Shown here piece after piece: positions 1 through 12,789 of a stretch of 64,000 bases of DNA. Within the stretch, counting starts at the first letter, position 1, and each line of letters starts with the position of its first letter. Location: assembly GCA_034401795.1 (NCBI GenBank), contig CM067359.1, forward strand, positions 141,981,136 to 142,045,135, read 5' to 3'. Below the pieces are notes generated by a model. It ran no database searches, was not told where the DNA came from, and was given only the letters and a program-made list of their open reading frames with translations. A program made the position numbers and the translations under genes. Source of the DNA: Chaetoderma sp. LZ-2023a (lineage: Eukaryota; Mollusca; Caudofoveata; Chaetodermatida; Chaetodermatidae).

Positions 1-1177
1 GGTGGTGAATCAGAGGCGCCAACACTGACACGTTCGAGTCCAGCGAACCTGAACTCTGGGTCCACTGTGTCATGAGAAACAACTGGATCGGGCGCCTGCG
101 CAAGGCGGCCTGCGGAATGACTGGTTCCAAAGAAACCATCAAACCCAGCATTCTCAAGTAAACCCGTGCCAGGACATGACGACTGTCGCACACCGACTGT
201 ATTACCGAGATGAGTATTTGAACCCTCTCCTGAGTGGGGTACACATACCCCGTCTCCAGATCGAAGAACATGCCCAGGTAAACAAACTTCTGGGATGGAG
301 TTAGCTCTGATTTCGGGAAATTGATCATCCAGCCCAAGTCCGAGAGAGTTTTCAAAACAATCTCCAGATTGGCTGACAACGATTCCCGGGTGTGTGCTTT
401 CAACAGCCAGTCGTCTATGTACGTGTGGACTGCTATGCTTCTCCTGCGGAGGTATGCAGTGATCGCGAGAACCACACGGGTGAAGACCCGAGGAGCCGTG
501 GAAATCCCGAAGGGTAACACCCTGAATTCTCACCGCCGGCCCTGAAATGCAAATCTCAGGAATCGACGGAAACTCCTCTCTATGGGAATGTGGAAATAAG
601 CATTCTTCAAATCTATTGATGCTGTCCACATTCCTCGCTCTAACCCCGCCAACACCGAGCGCACAGTCTCCATCTTGAAACTGGGCGTCTCTATGAACTT
701 GTTCAATGGCTTGAGGTTGAGAATCGGCCTCCACCCTCCGGTGTTTTTCGTTACTAAGAACAGGGTTGAATAGAAGCCCGGGCACCTCTGTGCCGGCTGA
801 ATGGCTTCTTTTAGTATGAGGGAATTTATTTCCTCCTCTATACACAACCTCTGATCCGGATCCCGTGGAACAGGAGTCCAGATCGGCGCGAGAGACAGTC
901 GCGATGGCGGGCCTGTGACCCAGTCGGGACGATACCCGACTGAAAGCCATCGCAAGACTAAACGGTCCTGAGTCAACCGCTTCCACTCTGGCAAGTGGGC
1001 GGCCAAACGGCCGCCCACCGGTCCACCTAGGGATAGAGGTGGACATAAGGAGGGCCAGAGTGGCACTGTTCTCTCGGCGTGAAACACCGGCGTGGTTCCC
1101 ACCGCGGTAACCAGGCCATCAGGCCCGATTACCGCGACCAGATCCCCGCGCGCCCCGCCCAGCGCCGCGCGCACCAC
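1..1177 (-). pseudogene. DIRS RT/RNase H polyprotein, copy A, nonsense-bearing and cut by the window edge
   Basis: The reverse-transcriptase part of copy A starts inside the gag C-terminus and runs off the window. Visible motifs include the fingers segment with GGWRPILNLKPLN and palm motif A. Motif A reads DLKNAYF instead of the DLKDAYF seen in B-E, so one conserved acidic position is Asn. A TGA at about 530-532 replaces the Trp of the QWEFRVLPFG stretch found in the other copies. Downstream, the remaining sequence still encodes YIDDWL-type palm sequence. I infer a dead copy. The nonsense change fits simple decay of TGG. Confidence 0.85.
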
Positions 1178-3991
1178 GGTGCGCGGGCGGCTGTCTGGCT
1201 GGGTGCGGCTGGGGAGCCTGCGCCCCCCCTCGCTGCTGGCCGAATCGCCCGTGGCCTAGGCCTACGTTGCGACGGTGGCTGGCCTCTGACCTGGCCAGCA
1301 TCACCTCGAGCCTGCAGAGGACGATACGCAGGGGGCGCCGCGCGAACACGCTCCCGCCGGAGCACCTCAAATTGTTCACGCAGCGCCCTCTGGTTGTTAA
1401 CCAGAGTGACCGTCTCCTGGAGGTGCCTGCATCCCTCACCTCCAAAGAGACCAGGACCTGTCATAGGCGTCCGCAGCAGCCTATTATACAGGTCCTGGGA
1501 CGGGCACAGATTGTCAAGCGCAAACGTGCGCCTCGCCCGGACACTTCTGGTCACTGCCCGCGTCAAACAGTCCAAAGCCAGGTTGATACCATCCTGGATG
1601 GATCTCTGGACTGTTACCGGGCTTGGCTGGCGTGATGCGGAGGCCGCTACCACCCCCTGTAGCAGCTGGGAGACGTGGGACAGGGCGGCAATCGACGCCC
1701 TCCCACTCTCCTCCGCATCACGCAGCGCGGCATTCGCCGAACGCAATGCGTTCGAGCACAAGACTCCCGTGTCAGAACGGGAGCCCGGCCGCGCATCTTC
1801 GCCTAAAGCCGCGCGATCATCAACGCTTGGCTTCGGCACCACACCGTACCGCTGGTAATCCAGGGGCACGATGCGGCAACGCTTCGCCACCTCGCGAGGG
1901 GCCTTCGCGAGACGTCCATTAACCTTAATGGACGCCTCCGCCGCTTCGAACATGTCCACGACATGCTCAGCCAGCGGCAGAGATGGCATAGCGGTAGCCG
2001 CCGGCCTACCAGCTAACCACGGCCTATGGTCACGCTGGCTAGCCGGCAGCTCCACGGGTAGATCGGGCCGAACACTTACCAGCCACTGGCAAGCGTCCGA
2101 CCAATCCTCCTCCGTGGCTAACTGCGAGCGCTCTACTAGACGAGGGCCTTCGTCTTCCTCCAGAGCACTCGCAGTTGACGTCGACGGCGGATAAGCTGAT
2201 ACCCCTGGCAAGCCTGGAAAAGCATGCGGGCCCGAGAGAGCAGGCATGCTAAACTCCGCGGCTTGACCAGGAGCAGGCGCCGTGGCAGAGCGTGGGGTAA
2301 ACACCGCTCTACCACGGGTCTGACCAGAACCAGCAACACCATCGGCAAGCCGAGGTATGCGGTATCCGTGGTCAACAGCTCCGCCCGGGGACACCCTCTG
2401 GACCGTGAAATCTACTCCTGCGTGAGTAGAACCATGGAACACGTCGCCTGCATTCCCCGCGAGGGGTGCACAGACGTCGTATTCCATGGCCACGTCCTCA
2501 GAAGGTGACCCTAGCAGGAGATCCTCTTCCTCCTGGCCAGAAAGATTAGACTCCGGGTCAGCAAAGAGAGCTAACCCGGACTGGCCAGGAAAGGTGCCAT
2601 AGGAGGCTTTGACACCTTCGGCGCGCGGATACCCGGGGTCTGATGAGCAGACCGCGGGTCCCAGCAACAACCGTTGTCCACGGCCCCTCGGCGCGGCGCC
2701 ATGCCTGCTGCCAGGGCCTTGGACTGCCCCCAACAAAGGGGCCACCTTTGAATCCACAAACGGACCGGACCTAAAGAGACCGGATTCAGAGGCGGGGATC
2801 ACCTGCTCGCAAGCAGATGCCGAGGACAACAAAGGAGCTGGCCCAGGGAGCATGCCGCGAAGCAACTCTGGGACCAGATCCTTTATTGTCCTCTGCATCT
2901 CTTGCAACATTTCGGACCTGAAGGCCTCCATATCCACCGCGGATGAGGCCTTCTTCTTACCCTTCTTACAACCTTTCTCCTTCTTCTTCCTCTCTTCCTC
3001 CATCACCTTCTCCCTTGCCTGCAATGAGAGAAAATCAGACATTAGATCTCCCCCCCCACTGCTTACATACGTCGCACTTCAGCAACGGTCCACAGGGACT
3101 GCAGCTGAAGCACAAGTGCGGAACGAAGCGGTTTTTCAGAAACCTCCCGCAGGACGGGCAACCAGGTCTCTGAAACAGGACAAAGGACAGGGACAATGAG
3201 CAAGATAGTTAAGGTTAGCAAACTCAAAACCAACTAAAAAGAGAGGGACAGGATCCTCAAGATCGTACATCAAGAAGAACCAGCCTTGGACAAAACGTTA
3301 ATTGTTAATAAAGGCCAAGGCCGATTATGACGTCATCACTCCCGTGACCAAATTAATCGATCCGCAACAAGCACTAAGTGCAAGAACGAATTGTATAAGA
3401 AAAACCGGAACATTCCCGTTGAATTGGCATATCGAGTACACAACAATCAGATATACAGAGATAACTCCTTCCAATTCTAGCATTGGCAAAAAAGGAAATT
3501 ATCTCCCCTTTTGTTTACTTTCAATAATTAGATACCTGACACTTGTACAGACAAACCATCCAACGTGATGAACCGGAGAACTCCACCATAGTACGCCTCT
3601 ACATTCTCTCCACCTAAGGGGAAGGAATTGGATCAAGAGGGCAAAGTGAGAAGACCTTTATAATAGGCCTCCAACTCACTGAACATAGACTTTTGGTTAG
3701 ATAACCTAACAGTTATTAGTAGGAAATGGAACCGTGGTGGAGAGAAAACATATCCTCTTGTGCCGAGAAGTCCATCAAAGCTTCTATGTGATACCTGTGG
3801 ACAAAAACACAAAGAGAAATGAGACTTATGAAGCACCATGTTGTAAAAAACCAACATAAACAGGCGCTAATCACGGTAAGCGCGAGTCCCGGAAATACAT
3901 TAAACCGGGACAAAACACGCTAGCATATCAAAGAAATCACCTGATAAAGAGATCCCGCTCCTTCCAAAGGCGAATCCTCCCTTTCCGACAT
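1129..3991 (-). pseudogene. DIRS gag-like ORF1, copy A (spliced, frameshifted)
   Basis: Exon 1 is 3941-3991 (17 codons from ATG, ending CAG) and exon 2 starts at 3169 behind a TTTCAG acceptor. Exon 2 opens with the cysteine cluster C-x2-C-x12-C-x2-C-x2-C-x5-C-x2-C. A G8 run near 3050 adds one base relative to copies C-E, so the cluster frame ends at a TGA while the rest of gag continues from 3042 in the shifted frame. The body has the same layout as in other copies: lysine-rich start, a DMEAFR…VPELLRGMLPG helix region, a Gly/Pro-rich middle and the conserved DARPGSRSDTGVLC block. Its role by family analogy is particle or RNA binding. Confidence 0.82.
3170..3940 (-). other. Predicted spliceosomal intron in gag, copy A
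   Basis: The donor is CAG|GTGATT at 3940/3941 and the acceptor is TTTCAG|AGACCT at 3169/3170, giving 771 bp. Within it lie a TATAAAGG box (3655-3662) and a palindromic CRE-type TGACGTCA (3328-3335), both at positions matched in copies B-E. Splicing would join the 17-codon exon 1 in frame to the cysteine cluster. Confidence 0.7.
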
Positions 3992-4275
3992 GCTTCCAAC
4001 GTACAAGAATCGTCAAATTTGAGTAAAACACAAGGTAACGCGCAGAAAAGTATAGACAACACAAAACCGCATGTAACCCTTTGCCAATAAATGAGCAAAG
4101 AGGAAGTAGTAGTCGGCGCATGCGCGGTGGTGGGGCGAGCATCCGCCGGACTACCTCTGACTCCCTGCCCAGTAGGGGCACCTAACTGTTTTTAATCTGA
4201 GTGTTTTATTGAGTGAAAGCCGATATTTAGCAATATCAAAAGTATTAGGGAGGTAAGTATACTCTTGATGTGAAA

Positions 4276-4548
4276 TCGCAGACGTCATCACAATCAAATT
4301 TCCCATAATACCTTGGGAGCGACGCCATTTTTTTAGGATCTATCTTGCAAAATTCAGTCATGATTTGATGTTTTCTGATAACGGGTGGGGTTATTACAGA
4401 TTTTAAGATACCTGATTCTATGATTTGAGCTTCATGGAAAATGTAAACAATGCGTTTCCAAAATTCTATGGGCAGTCCTCTTTTGCATGTAATAAGTTTG
4501 CCCCAACTTTAATGGCGGCCCATCTCAAAATGCCTGGATGTGAGAAAC
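4276..4548. other. Host spacer between copies A and B
   Basis: This 273-bp stretch is not part of either element. It contains one TGACGTCA-like site next to the A terminus and short open stretches, but I see no splice-bounded exon or recognisable repeat in it. Confidence 0.6.
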
Positions 4549-4833
4549 TAAACGAAATCAAGGATTTCTTTTTTCACGAGAGAGTTGATACTTACCTCAC
4601 TAATACTTTTGATATTGCTAAATATTGGCTTTCACTCAATAAACACTCAGATTAAAACAGTTAGGTGCCCCTACTGGGCAGGGAGTCAGAGCGTAGTCTG
4701 GCGGATGCCAGCCCCACCACCGCGCATGCGCAGACTAGCACTTCCTCTGACTAATTTATTGGCTGATACACATGCAACTATAAAGAGCCTGAAGACCGAG
4801 CCCCTGTGGGGTGGAGAGGCCGGGTCCGTATCT

Positions 4834-4932
4834 AGGGAGGTAAGTATCAACTCTCTCGTGAAAAAAGAAATCCTTGATTTCGTTTATTTCACATCAAGAG
4901 TATACTTACCTCCCTAATACTTTTGATATTGC
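4834..4932. repeat. Internal complementary region (ICR), copy B
   Basis: The first half is the reverse complement of the element's left end, including B's private CAAGG in place of CTAGG. The second half is the reverse complement of its right end (CACATC matching GATGTG). The halves meet as …CGTTTA|TTTCAC…, the exact complement of a head-to-tail end junction. This structure is diagnostic of DIRS1-type elements. Confidence 0.92.
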
Positions 4933-5461
4933 CAGAATTCGACAGTGAATTCGGCGGGAGGGAGGCGAGGTCAAAAGACCAGCTCATCCCTATACGCTTT
5001 TCTGCGTTTAAGGCACTTAAACTTCTGAAACTGTATGAAAAAACAGTCAGGATTTGACTAACCATCGGATAACACCCCCGATGTATGAGAGATGACCGAA
5101 TGTCATATGCGCTCCCCCCCCTCCTTCCTGGGAGGAAGAGTCGAATGACCTCAATGTCCTATACGCTCTCTACGTACAAGTGCCATGTACTACAGGACAG
5201 AGACGAAAAAACTCCATTTTCGTATACTCTCAACAATGAACCACATAAATACACAAAACCATCATCCTATTAATAACGGGTAACATGACAAGACAATCAA
5301 CAATGGACAACACATACACAAGACTGACCTTGTTGAAATGGCTGCTGACATCCTCTTCCCATTGGTGAAGAACGATGTAGTCCCAAATTAGTGGTTGTTT
5401 CCATAAATTAATTGTGAAATATATAAGCAATGAGGAAACCCCATCAAAAATATATGCCTAG

Positions 5462-7710
5462 TTATTTTTTCAAAATCGACAAGGCGAGAGGATTAGAGGT
5501 GTCACGGAGATAATGGTCTGTAAAACTTGACTCACAGTGCCACTGAGCCACCGACATAATATCATCCACAGGGACCCCATTAACTAGGGCAGTGGATGTC
5601 ACTACGCCGCGGACACTGTGAGCCTTGGCCACGTCAACCTGCTTCCCGGTGGCGGATTTATGGCAAAACTGAATGCATTCTACAATCCACCTGGAAATGG
5701 TGTCCTTAGAAGCCCTGCCATGGGGTTCAATATAAGACAACCATAACGCCGACTGGTCGGTGCGCCACTCCGCCATACGTTGTTTGTACCGGCGAAGCGC
5801 CCGGACGGGACACCATGCTTTAGAATTAGGATCATATCTAGTTAAAGCTGGCAAAACAATAGGTTGACCTGGATATTTCAACGACTGATTTTTAGCCAAG
5901 AAATTAATCCTAGGTAGCAGCTTAAGGCCTTCCCCTGAAACCACAAAACGGTCATCCTCGGCTGATAAGGCATGAATTTCACTCCTACGCCTAGCCGAGG
6001 CCGCAGCAATTAAAAACACAGTCTTCAGTGTTAATAGTTTCATAGAAATGGAACTAAGTGGTTCAAACGGCTTATCACCTAGTACTTGAAGCACTAGCGA
6101 TAAACTCCAAGACGGAATCACAGGTGGATTCCTTGGTCTTAGATTGCCCATGCCTTTAATTAATACATTTAATGTATTTCTTCATCACTTCCCCTCTTAG
6201 CCAAGCAAGGAATAACAGACATTAAAGCTGACTTATAACCAGCAATAGAGTTAGGCTTGAGGCTATAGGCATCATAGAGGTGACAGAGGAAATCAGCTAC
6301 TACCTGAATAGATGAATCCATTGGATCAATACATCTTTTTGAGCACCATTCTGCAAATCTGTTGATTTTATAATTATATGCTCTGGAGGTTGACCCCCTC
6401 CTGGCTTTGGCCATAAACATGGCTGCTTGCTCAGAAAAGCCCTCCTTAATTCTAGATTCCTTGACAACATCCACGCAGTCAATCTGAACATTGACGGATT
6501 GTTGTGAAGGGCCTTGCCCTGGAAGATAATATCGTCCATCAGAGGCAGAGGAACCGGATTGCAGACCAGAAGGTCCAGCAGATCCGTATACCATGATCGG
6601 CTTGGCCAATCCGGGGCGATCAGAAGCACTTGGCATTCCTCTTGTCTGATTTTCTGAAGAATTTTTGGAATCAGGATTGCTGGAGGGAATGCGTATGCAT
6701 ACATTCTCCCCCAGCTGATAGCTAACGCATCTGTTGCGAAAGCGCTTGGATCCGGAATCGGAGAGACGTACGTCGTCATCTTCGCATTCTTCTTCGTTGC
6801 GAACAAATCGATGTTGGGTTTCCCCCAATGGTCGAACAGACGATCCGCCACACATTGATTTAGTTGCGATTCCGTGGGTAAAACACTCATCCTTCGGCTC
6901 AATGAGTGTGCTAGCAGATTTAACCTTCCCGGAATATGAACTTGTTTCAAGGTAATCTGGTGATCCAGACACCAACAAAGCAGTCTCCATGTCATCATAC
7001 AGAGACTGGGCGACTTCGTTCCGCCGTGGCGGTTTATGTAAGTCACAACTGTTGAGTTGTCTGAACGAATAAGAACAATCTTGCCCTGAACTTTCTGTAG
7101 GAAATGTTCCAGGCCCAGGACTACTGCTCTTAGCTCCAGTAGATTTATATGTTCCTTTGACTGTTCCAGATTCCAAAGCCCTGATATCGTGGACTCTTCC
7201 AGGCAAGCTCCCCAGCCCTCCATCGATGCATCTGTATACACAGTCACCTGAGGGTGGGGAGGGGTTAGCATAACCCCCACCAAGAGATTCTCTGTGTCCA
7301 ACCACCATTGCAGGTGATGAATCAGAGGCGCCAACACTGACACATTCGAGTCCAGCGAACCTGTACTCTGGGTCCATTGTGTCATGAGAAATAACTGGAT
7401 CGGCCGCCTGCGTAAGGCGGCCTGAGGAATGACTGGTTCCAATGAAACCATCAACCCCAGCATTCTCAAGTAAACCCGTGCCAGGACATGACGACTGTCG
7501 CACACCGACTGAATTAATGAGATGAGTTTCTGAACTCTCTCCTGAGTAGGATAAACATATCCTGTCTCTAGATCGAAGAACATCCCCAGGTAAACAAACT
7601 TCTGGGATGGAATCAGCTCTGATTTTGGGAAATTGATCATCCAGCCTAAGTCTGTGAGAGTTTTCAAAACAATCTCCAGACTGGCCGATAAACTTTCCCG
7701 GGTGTGTGCT
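5462..7710 (-). pseudogene. DIRS tyrosine recombinase, copy B (frameshifted)
   Basis: The catalytic part (5462-6151) carries the Arg cluster in AASARRRSEI, the HSVR box, the WH pair and the HYLRD tyrosine, so the R-H-R-H/W-Y set is intact. The N-terminal SAM-like part, around the AMFMAKARRGS stretch, lies in a different frame upstream. The cause is one T/A missing near 6179, where TATTTCTTC stands against TATTTACTTC in C-E. The ORF would end shortly after the GSDE motif. By family knowledge, YR joins the circular DNA intermediate to a new site. Confidence 0.87.
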
Positions 7711-8487
7711 TTCAAACAGCCAGTCGTCTATGTACGTGTGGACTGCTATCCTTCTCCTGCGGAGGTATGCGGTGATCGCAAGAACCACACGGGTGAAAAC
7801 CCGAGGAGCCGTGGAAATTCCGAAGGGTAGCACCCTGAATTCCCACTGTCTGCCCTGGAATGCAAATCTCAGGAAGCGACGGAAACCCCTGTGTATGGGG
7901 ATGTGGAAATAAGCGTCCTTCAAATCTATCGACGCTGTCCACATTCCCCTCTCTAACCCCGCCAACACCGAGCGCACAGTCTCCATCTTGAAACTGGGCG
8001 TCTCTATGAACTTGTTCAATGGCTTGAGGTTGAGAATTGGTCTCCACCCGCCGGTGTTCTTTGTTACTAAGAACAGGGTTGAATAGAAGCCCGGACACCT
8101 CTGTGCCGGCTGAATAGCTCCTTTTTGTATGAGGGAATTTATTTCCTCCTCGATACACAACCTTTGATCTGGATCTCTCGGATTTGGAGTCCAGATCGGC
8201 ACTAGAGACAGTCGCGATGGCGGGCCTGTCATCCAATCGGGATGATACCCGACTGAAAGCCATCGCAAGACTAAACGGTCCTGAGTTAACCGTTCCCACT
8301 CTTGCATGGGGTCGGCTAGCCGGCCTCCCACCGGTCCACCTAGGGATAGAGGTGGACATAAGGAGTGCAAGAGCGGCACTGTCTCCTTTGCCAGAAACAC
8401 CGGCGCGGTTCTCACCGCGGTAACCATCCCATCAGGAACGATTACCCCGCCCAGATCCTCGCGCGCCACGACCAGCACCGCGCGCAC
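6300..8487 (-). pseudogene. DIRS RT/RNase H/methyltransferase-like polyprotein, copy B (frameshifted)
   Basis: The RT fingers and palm run from 8487 to about 7716 and reach YIDDWL. There an extra A (GCTTTCAAACAG versus GCTTTCAACAG) throws translation into the YR frame. The correct frame resumes at 7715 and runs to 6300. It covers the RT thumb/connection, RNase H (TDAS, the Glu of LLELRAV, the Asp of RSDNST) and the Dam-like domain (DLFAT, YAFPP, LLIAP). The LADSLSR motif has become LAHSLSR, so a fourth RNase H acidic residue is probably lost too. Confidence 0.88.
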
Positions 8488-11292
8488 CTCGGTGCGCGGG
8501 CGGCTGCCTGCGCCTGAGGAGCCTGCGCCCCCCTCGCTGCTGGCCGAATCGCACGCGGCCGAGGCCGGCGCTGCGATGGTGGTTGGCCTCTGACCTGGCC
8601 ACTACCACCTCGAGCCTGCAGGGGACGATACGCAGGGGGTGCGGCGCGAACGTTGGCACGACGAAGCACCTCAAACTGCTCGCGCAGCGCCCTCTGGTTA
8701 TTGACCAGAGTAACCGTCTCCTGGAGGTGCCTACATCCCTCACCTCCAAAGAGACCAGGACCTGTCATAGGCGTACGTAGTAGCCTATTGTAGAGGTCCT
8801 GGGACGGGCACAGATTATCCAAGGCAAAAGTGCGCCTTGCCCGGACACTCCTGGTCACCGCCCGCGTCATACAGTCCAGAACCAGGTTGATACCATCCTG
8901 GATGGCTCGCTGGACTGTGACCGGACTTGGCTGGCGCGATGCGGATGCTGTTACTACCCCTTGTAACAGCTGGGAGACGTGGGACAGAGCGGCAATCGAA
9001 GCCCTCCCACTCTCCTCCGCATCACGCAACGCGGCATTTGCTGAACGCAACGCGTTCGAACACAAGACTCCCGTGTCAGAACGGGAGCCTGGCCGCGCAT
9101 CCTCACCCAAAGTCGCGCGGTCATCCACGCTCGGCTTCGGTACCACACCGTACCGCTGGTAGTCCAGGGGCACGATGCGGCAACGCCTGGCCACCTCACG
9201 CGGGGCCTTAGCGAGACGTCCACTCGACTTAATGGACGTCTCCGCCGCCTCGAACATGTCAACGACATGCTCTGCCAGCGGCAGAGAAGGCATAGCGTTA
9301 GCAGTAGGCTTACCAGCTAACCACGGCCTGTGCTCACGCTGGCTAGCCGACTGCTCCACGGGCAGATCTGGTCTAACACTCACCAACCACTGGCAAGCGT
9401 CAGACCAATACTCCTCCGTGGCTAGCTGCGAGCGCTCTACAAGACGGGGGCCTTCGTCTTCCTCCTGAGCGCAAGCAACAGAGCTTGACGGCGGATACGC
9501 TGATATCCCTGGCAAGCCAGGGAGAGCATGCGGGCCTGACAATACCGGCATGCTAATCTCACTGGCTTGACCAGGAGCAGGCGCCGTGGTAGAGCGTGGG
9601 GCATATACCGCCCCACCACGGCCCCGGCCAGCACCAGCGACACTCTCGGCAAGCCGAGGTATGCGGTACCGCTGGCCTTCAGCGCCCAGGGCCACAGTTT
9701 GAACCGTGGATTCTACCCCTGGGAGAGTAGAACCGTGGAAAAAGGCGCCTGTATTCCCCGCGAGGGGTGCACAGACGTCATAATCCATGGCCACGTCTTC
9801 AGACGGCGACCCCAACAGGTAATCCTCATCCTCCTGGCCAGACAGATTAGACTCCGGGTCAGCAAAGAGAGCTAACCCGGACTGGCCAGGGAAGGTGCCA
9901 TACGAGGTACTGGCACCCGCGGTGTGCGGATACCCCTGGACTGATAAGCAGCCCGCGGGTTCCAGCGACGACCGTCCACGGTCCCTATTGGGCGCGGCAA
10001 TAAGCCTGCTGCCAGGGCCGTGGAACGCCCCCTCTAATGGGGCCACCTCTGAATCTTCAAACAACGGAAGCGTACTAAGGAACGTTGATTCAGAGGTGGG
10101 GATTACCTGCTCCGAAGCAGATGATGAGGTCAATAAAGGATTTGGTCCAGGAAGCATGCCACGAAGCAACTCTGGAACCAAATCCTTTATTGTCCTCCTC
10201 ATCTCTCCCAACATCTCGGTCCGGAAGGCCTCCATGTCCACCGCGGACGAGGCCTTCCTCTTACCCTTCTTACTTACAACCTCTTTTTTCAGCTTCTTCT
10301 TCTCCTCCTCCACCTTGTCCTTCGCCTGCAAGCACAAGAATTCGGACATTAGCTCGCCCCCACAGTGCTTACATATCTCGCAATTAAGCAAGGGACCACA
10401 GGGGCTACACTGAAAACAGAGATGAGGACCAAACTTGTCCCTCAAAAATCGTCCACAGGACGCACAACCAGGTCTCTGAAAAAGGCCAAAGGACGAGGAG
10501 TATGAGCAATCTAGTTAAGCTTAGAAACTCAGCAACTCAAGAGAAAGAAAAATGATCATAAAGATCATAATTTATCAGAAAACCAGCTTCGGACAACTTT
10601 AATTGTTAATAAAGAGCAAGGCTGATTATGACGTCATTAATCCTATGACAGGAAAAAATCGATCCCCAACAAACATCCCAGTGCAAGGACGAATTGTATC
10701 TCTAACCAGAACATGTGCAGAATGGACATTTCGACTACACAAGCATCAGATATATACTGATAACAATGGCAAATAGAGTTAATTATCTCCCTTTCCTCTA
10801 AATAATTAACATCACCTCATATCAATAATTAGATACCTGACACCTTGTCTAGACAAACCATCCAACATGATGAACTGGAGCACTCCACCACTGAACGCCT
10901 CTTAACTCTCTCCACCTCTAGGGGAAGGAATTGGATCAAGAGGGCAAAGTGAGAAGACCTTTATAATAGGCCTCCAACTCACTGGACATAGAATTTTTGG
11001 TTAGATAACCTAACAGTATTAGTAGGAAATGGAACCATGGTGGAGAGACACAAACCCTCTGCTGATGTCATGTCCATTATATTTCTTCACACAGACCTGT
11101 GGACATAAACACAAAGAGAGATTAGTCTTATATAGCACCTAGTTGAAATAAACCAACTAATCAAGGCGCTTATCACGTTTAGCGCGAGTCCCGGAAACAC
11201 ATTACAACGGGACAAAACTCGCTAATTTTACTAGAAGTCACCTGATTTAAAGGTCCAAGGCCCTCCTGTGGCGAAGTCACTCTCTCTGCCAT
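8442..11292 (-). CDS. DIRS gag-like ORF1, copy B (join 11242-11292 and 8442-10475)
   Basis: Exon 1 encodes a 17-residue leader containing TSPQEGLGPLNQ. Exon 2 starts RPGCASCGRF and is open to 8442. The cysteine cluster, lysine-rich segment, VPELLRGMLPGPN stretch and DARPGSRSDTGVLC block are all present. Compared with D and E, an 8-bp deletion near the C-terminus (about 8508) shifts the last residues out of the usual arginine/glycine-rich tail. The gag UGA seen in the other copies is still there at 8432-8434 in the ancestral frame. Probable role: nucleic-acid binding or particle protein. Confidence 0.82.
10476..11241 (-). other. Predicted spliceosomal intron in gag, copy B
   Basis: The donor is CAG|GTGACT and the acceptor TTTCAG|AGACCT, giving 766 bp. 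TATAAAGG lies at 10958-10965 and TGACGTCA at 10629-10636. The joined exons are in frame. Confidence 0.72.
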
Positions 11293-11678
11293 CTTTCTCA
11301 GGGATAAACTTCTACCAAACCGTCTCAAAAAGCTTCGAAAAGAGTATAGAAAGTTTCTAACACAAAAGCATGTGTACACTCTCAGCCAATAAATTAGCAA
11401 AGAGGAAGTGCTAGTCTGCGCATGCGCGGTGGTGGGGCTGGCATCCGCCAGACTACGCTCTGACTCCCTGCCCAGTAGGGGCACCTAACTGTTTTAATCT
11501 GAGTGTTTATTGAGTGAAAGCCAATATTTACCAATATCAAAAGTATTAGGGAGGTAAGTATACTCTTGATGTGAAATATGAATTGAGCTTCGCGAGTATC
11601 AGATCAATCAATATAGCTATATTGCGTTTGATATGGGCCTAGAATCTTGAATCTTAAAACATGCACAAGCTCTCATAA

Positions 11679-11778
<100 letters not shown>

Positions 11779-11829
11779 CAGGGTATCAGATAGTAGCCAC
11801 TTTTTCCCTCCATCCATCTATCTGTCCAT

Positions 11830-12135
11830 TCGTCCTCTCCAAGTTCGCCCGGGCCATAGTTTCAAGATTTTTATTATATTTACAATTTTTCACGCATGAA
11901 ACATGGTATGTGTATGGATCTTATGGAGAAGATGTGCATTATGTGAAAAGTAGGTCAGCATGACCTAATGCTGCCCTACTTTTGACCTATTTTTCATGGT
12001 TCACTGAACATGATTACAATCTAGAGGTTTGTCCGGGCCATAGTTTTAAGACATGTATATGTACGATCATGAAAGTTGGTATGTGGATGGATCTTGTGGA
12101 GAGGATGTGCAATGCGTGAACAGTAGGTAAGTGGC
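11830..12135. repeat. Two diverged tandem copies of an unnamed repeat
   Basis: Both units contain 'cgggccatagtttnaag', then 'catgaaa/gttggtatgtg…atggatctt…tggaga', and end at 'cagtaggt' or 'aagtaggt'. The spacing is about 185 bp. No coding potential was recognised. Confidence 0.6.
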
Positions 12136-12339
12136 TAATGTGTATCGCAGACCCTGGGAAGATGTTCCTGACTTAGCAGGCAGCTACAGCTTCCAGTCCA
12201 AATAGTTTCATATTATTCAATATATTATTATAGGTCTAACGTCTATATATTGATCTAGCCAATGAATTATATGAAAAATGAAATGGGATAATGATATGAT
12301 AAGATGTTAACGCTTCGTCAGTACAAAGCTTAAAATTTT

Positions 12340-12789
12340 CATATAAAATATCCATTTGTAAAGCAAGATAATTTTTGGTTAATTTAACTGACTCAGTTAC
12401 CTACATGTAGCAAGTTATTCTAGTGGTAAATTTCAAAGCTATGCCTCTCTTGGTCTGCAAATTGACATTTTAAAACCACTGTATAGAAGCTATTGGTCGA
12501 CTTGATCATTAACCATTTTAATGGTCAAGATTTGTAAAGAAAACTTAGATAAATTCTTAGTCAGTGCCCATTTATAGGGCAAAGATAATTTTTGAAAATT
12601 TACCCAATGAAATGACTAGCTCGTTTTATATATCAAGCCGGTCACTCCAGTGTTTACTTTAAAAAATAATCTTCTTTTGGCTGGCAAAAGCCACAAATGG
12701 ACATTCCTCAACACCCCTGCAGATGCCAATTTGCCTGTCTTGGTCAATAAAGGGTTAAACAAAAATGTTAAAGGTTATTATTTTGAAAA
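12340..12789. repeat. Foldback-type dispersed repeats (family FB2), two fragments
   Basis: This region contains paired motifs such as 'gaaatgactagct…aagccggtcactcc' and 'gggcaaagataatttttgaaaatttac…ttggctggcaaaa', which are inverted copies of each other. The same family recurs at 13.96-14.14, 16.14-16.33, 27.28-27.43, 39.09-39.24 and 40.08-40.25 kb. It leads directly into the minisatellite. Confidence 0.55.

Larger units (their letters stand above)
1..4275 (-). mobile_element. DIRS1-like YR retrotransposon, copy A (3' part outside window)
   Basis: This is the 5' part of a DIRS-type element read leftwards from its right end at 4275 (…GATGTGAAA). It holds the right inverted terminal repeat (about 4090-4260), a first gag exon, an intron, gag and the RT start. 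The RNase H end, YR, ICR and left terminus lie beyond position 1. It is clearly related to copies B-E but differs at many sites, and it has a gag frameshift and an RT nonsense codon, so it is inactive as it stands. It is separated from copy B by only 273 bp and has the same orientation. Confidence 0.93.
4549..11576 (-). mobile_element. DIRS1-like YR retrotransposon, copy B (full length, frameshifted)
   Basis: Full-length element of 7,028 bp. The left end is TAAACGAAATCAAGG at 4549 and the right end is GATGTGAAA at 11576. The ITRs are about 4589-4763 and 11385-11560. They pair over about 175 bp and share the private spelling GATTAAAAC on both arms, unlike C and D (GATTTAAAAC). The ICR is at 4834-4932. 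RT has a one-base insertion and YR a one-base deletion, so the copy is not autonomous. Confidence 0.95.

Noticed and set aside
1079-1858. Long plus-strand frames over gag (also in copies B-F)
   Set aside because: These lie opposite a GC-rich coding region, with Arg/Ser/Pro-rich composition and no domain. They are shadow frames.
1-4275. LTR retrotransposon or endogenous retrovirus
   Set aside because: There are no direct long terminal repeats, integrase or protease. Instead there are inverted ends, an ICR, a tyrosine recombinase and a Dam-like domain.
4549-11576. Ngaro- or PAT-type YR element
   Set aside because: Those have split direct repeats. These copies have inverted terminal repeats plus an ICR, and a methyltransferase-like domain after RNase H, which is the DIRS1 arrangement.
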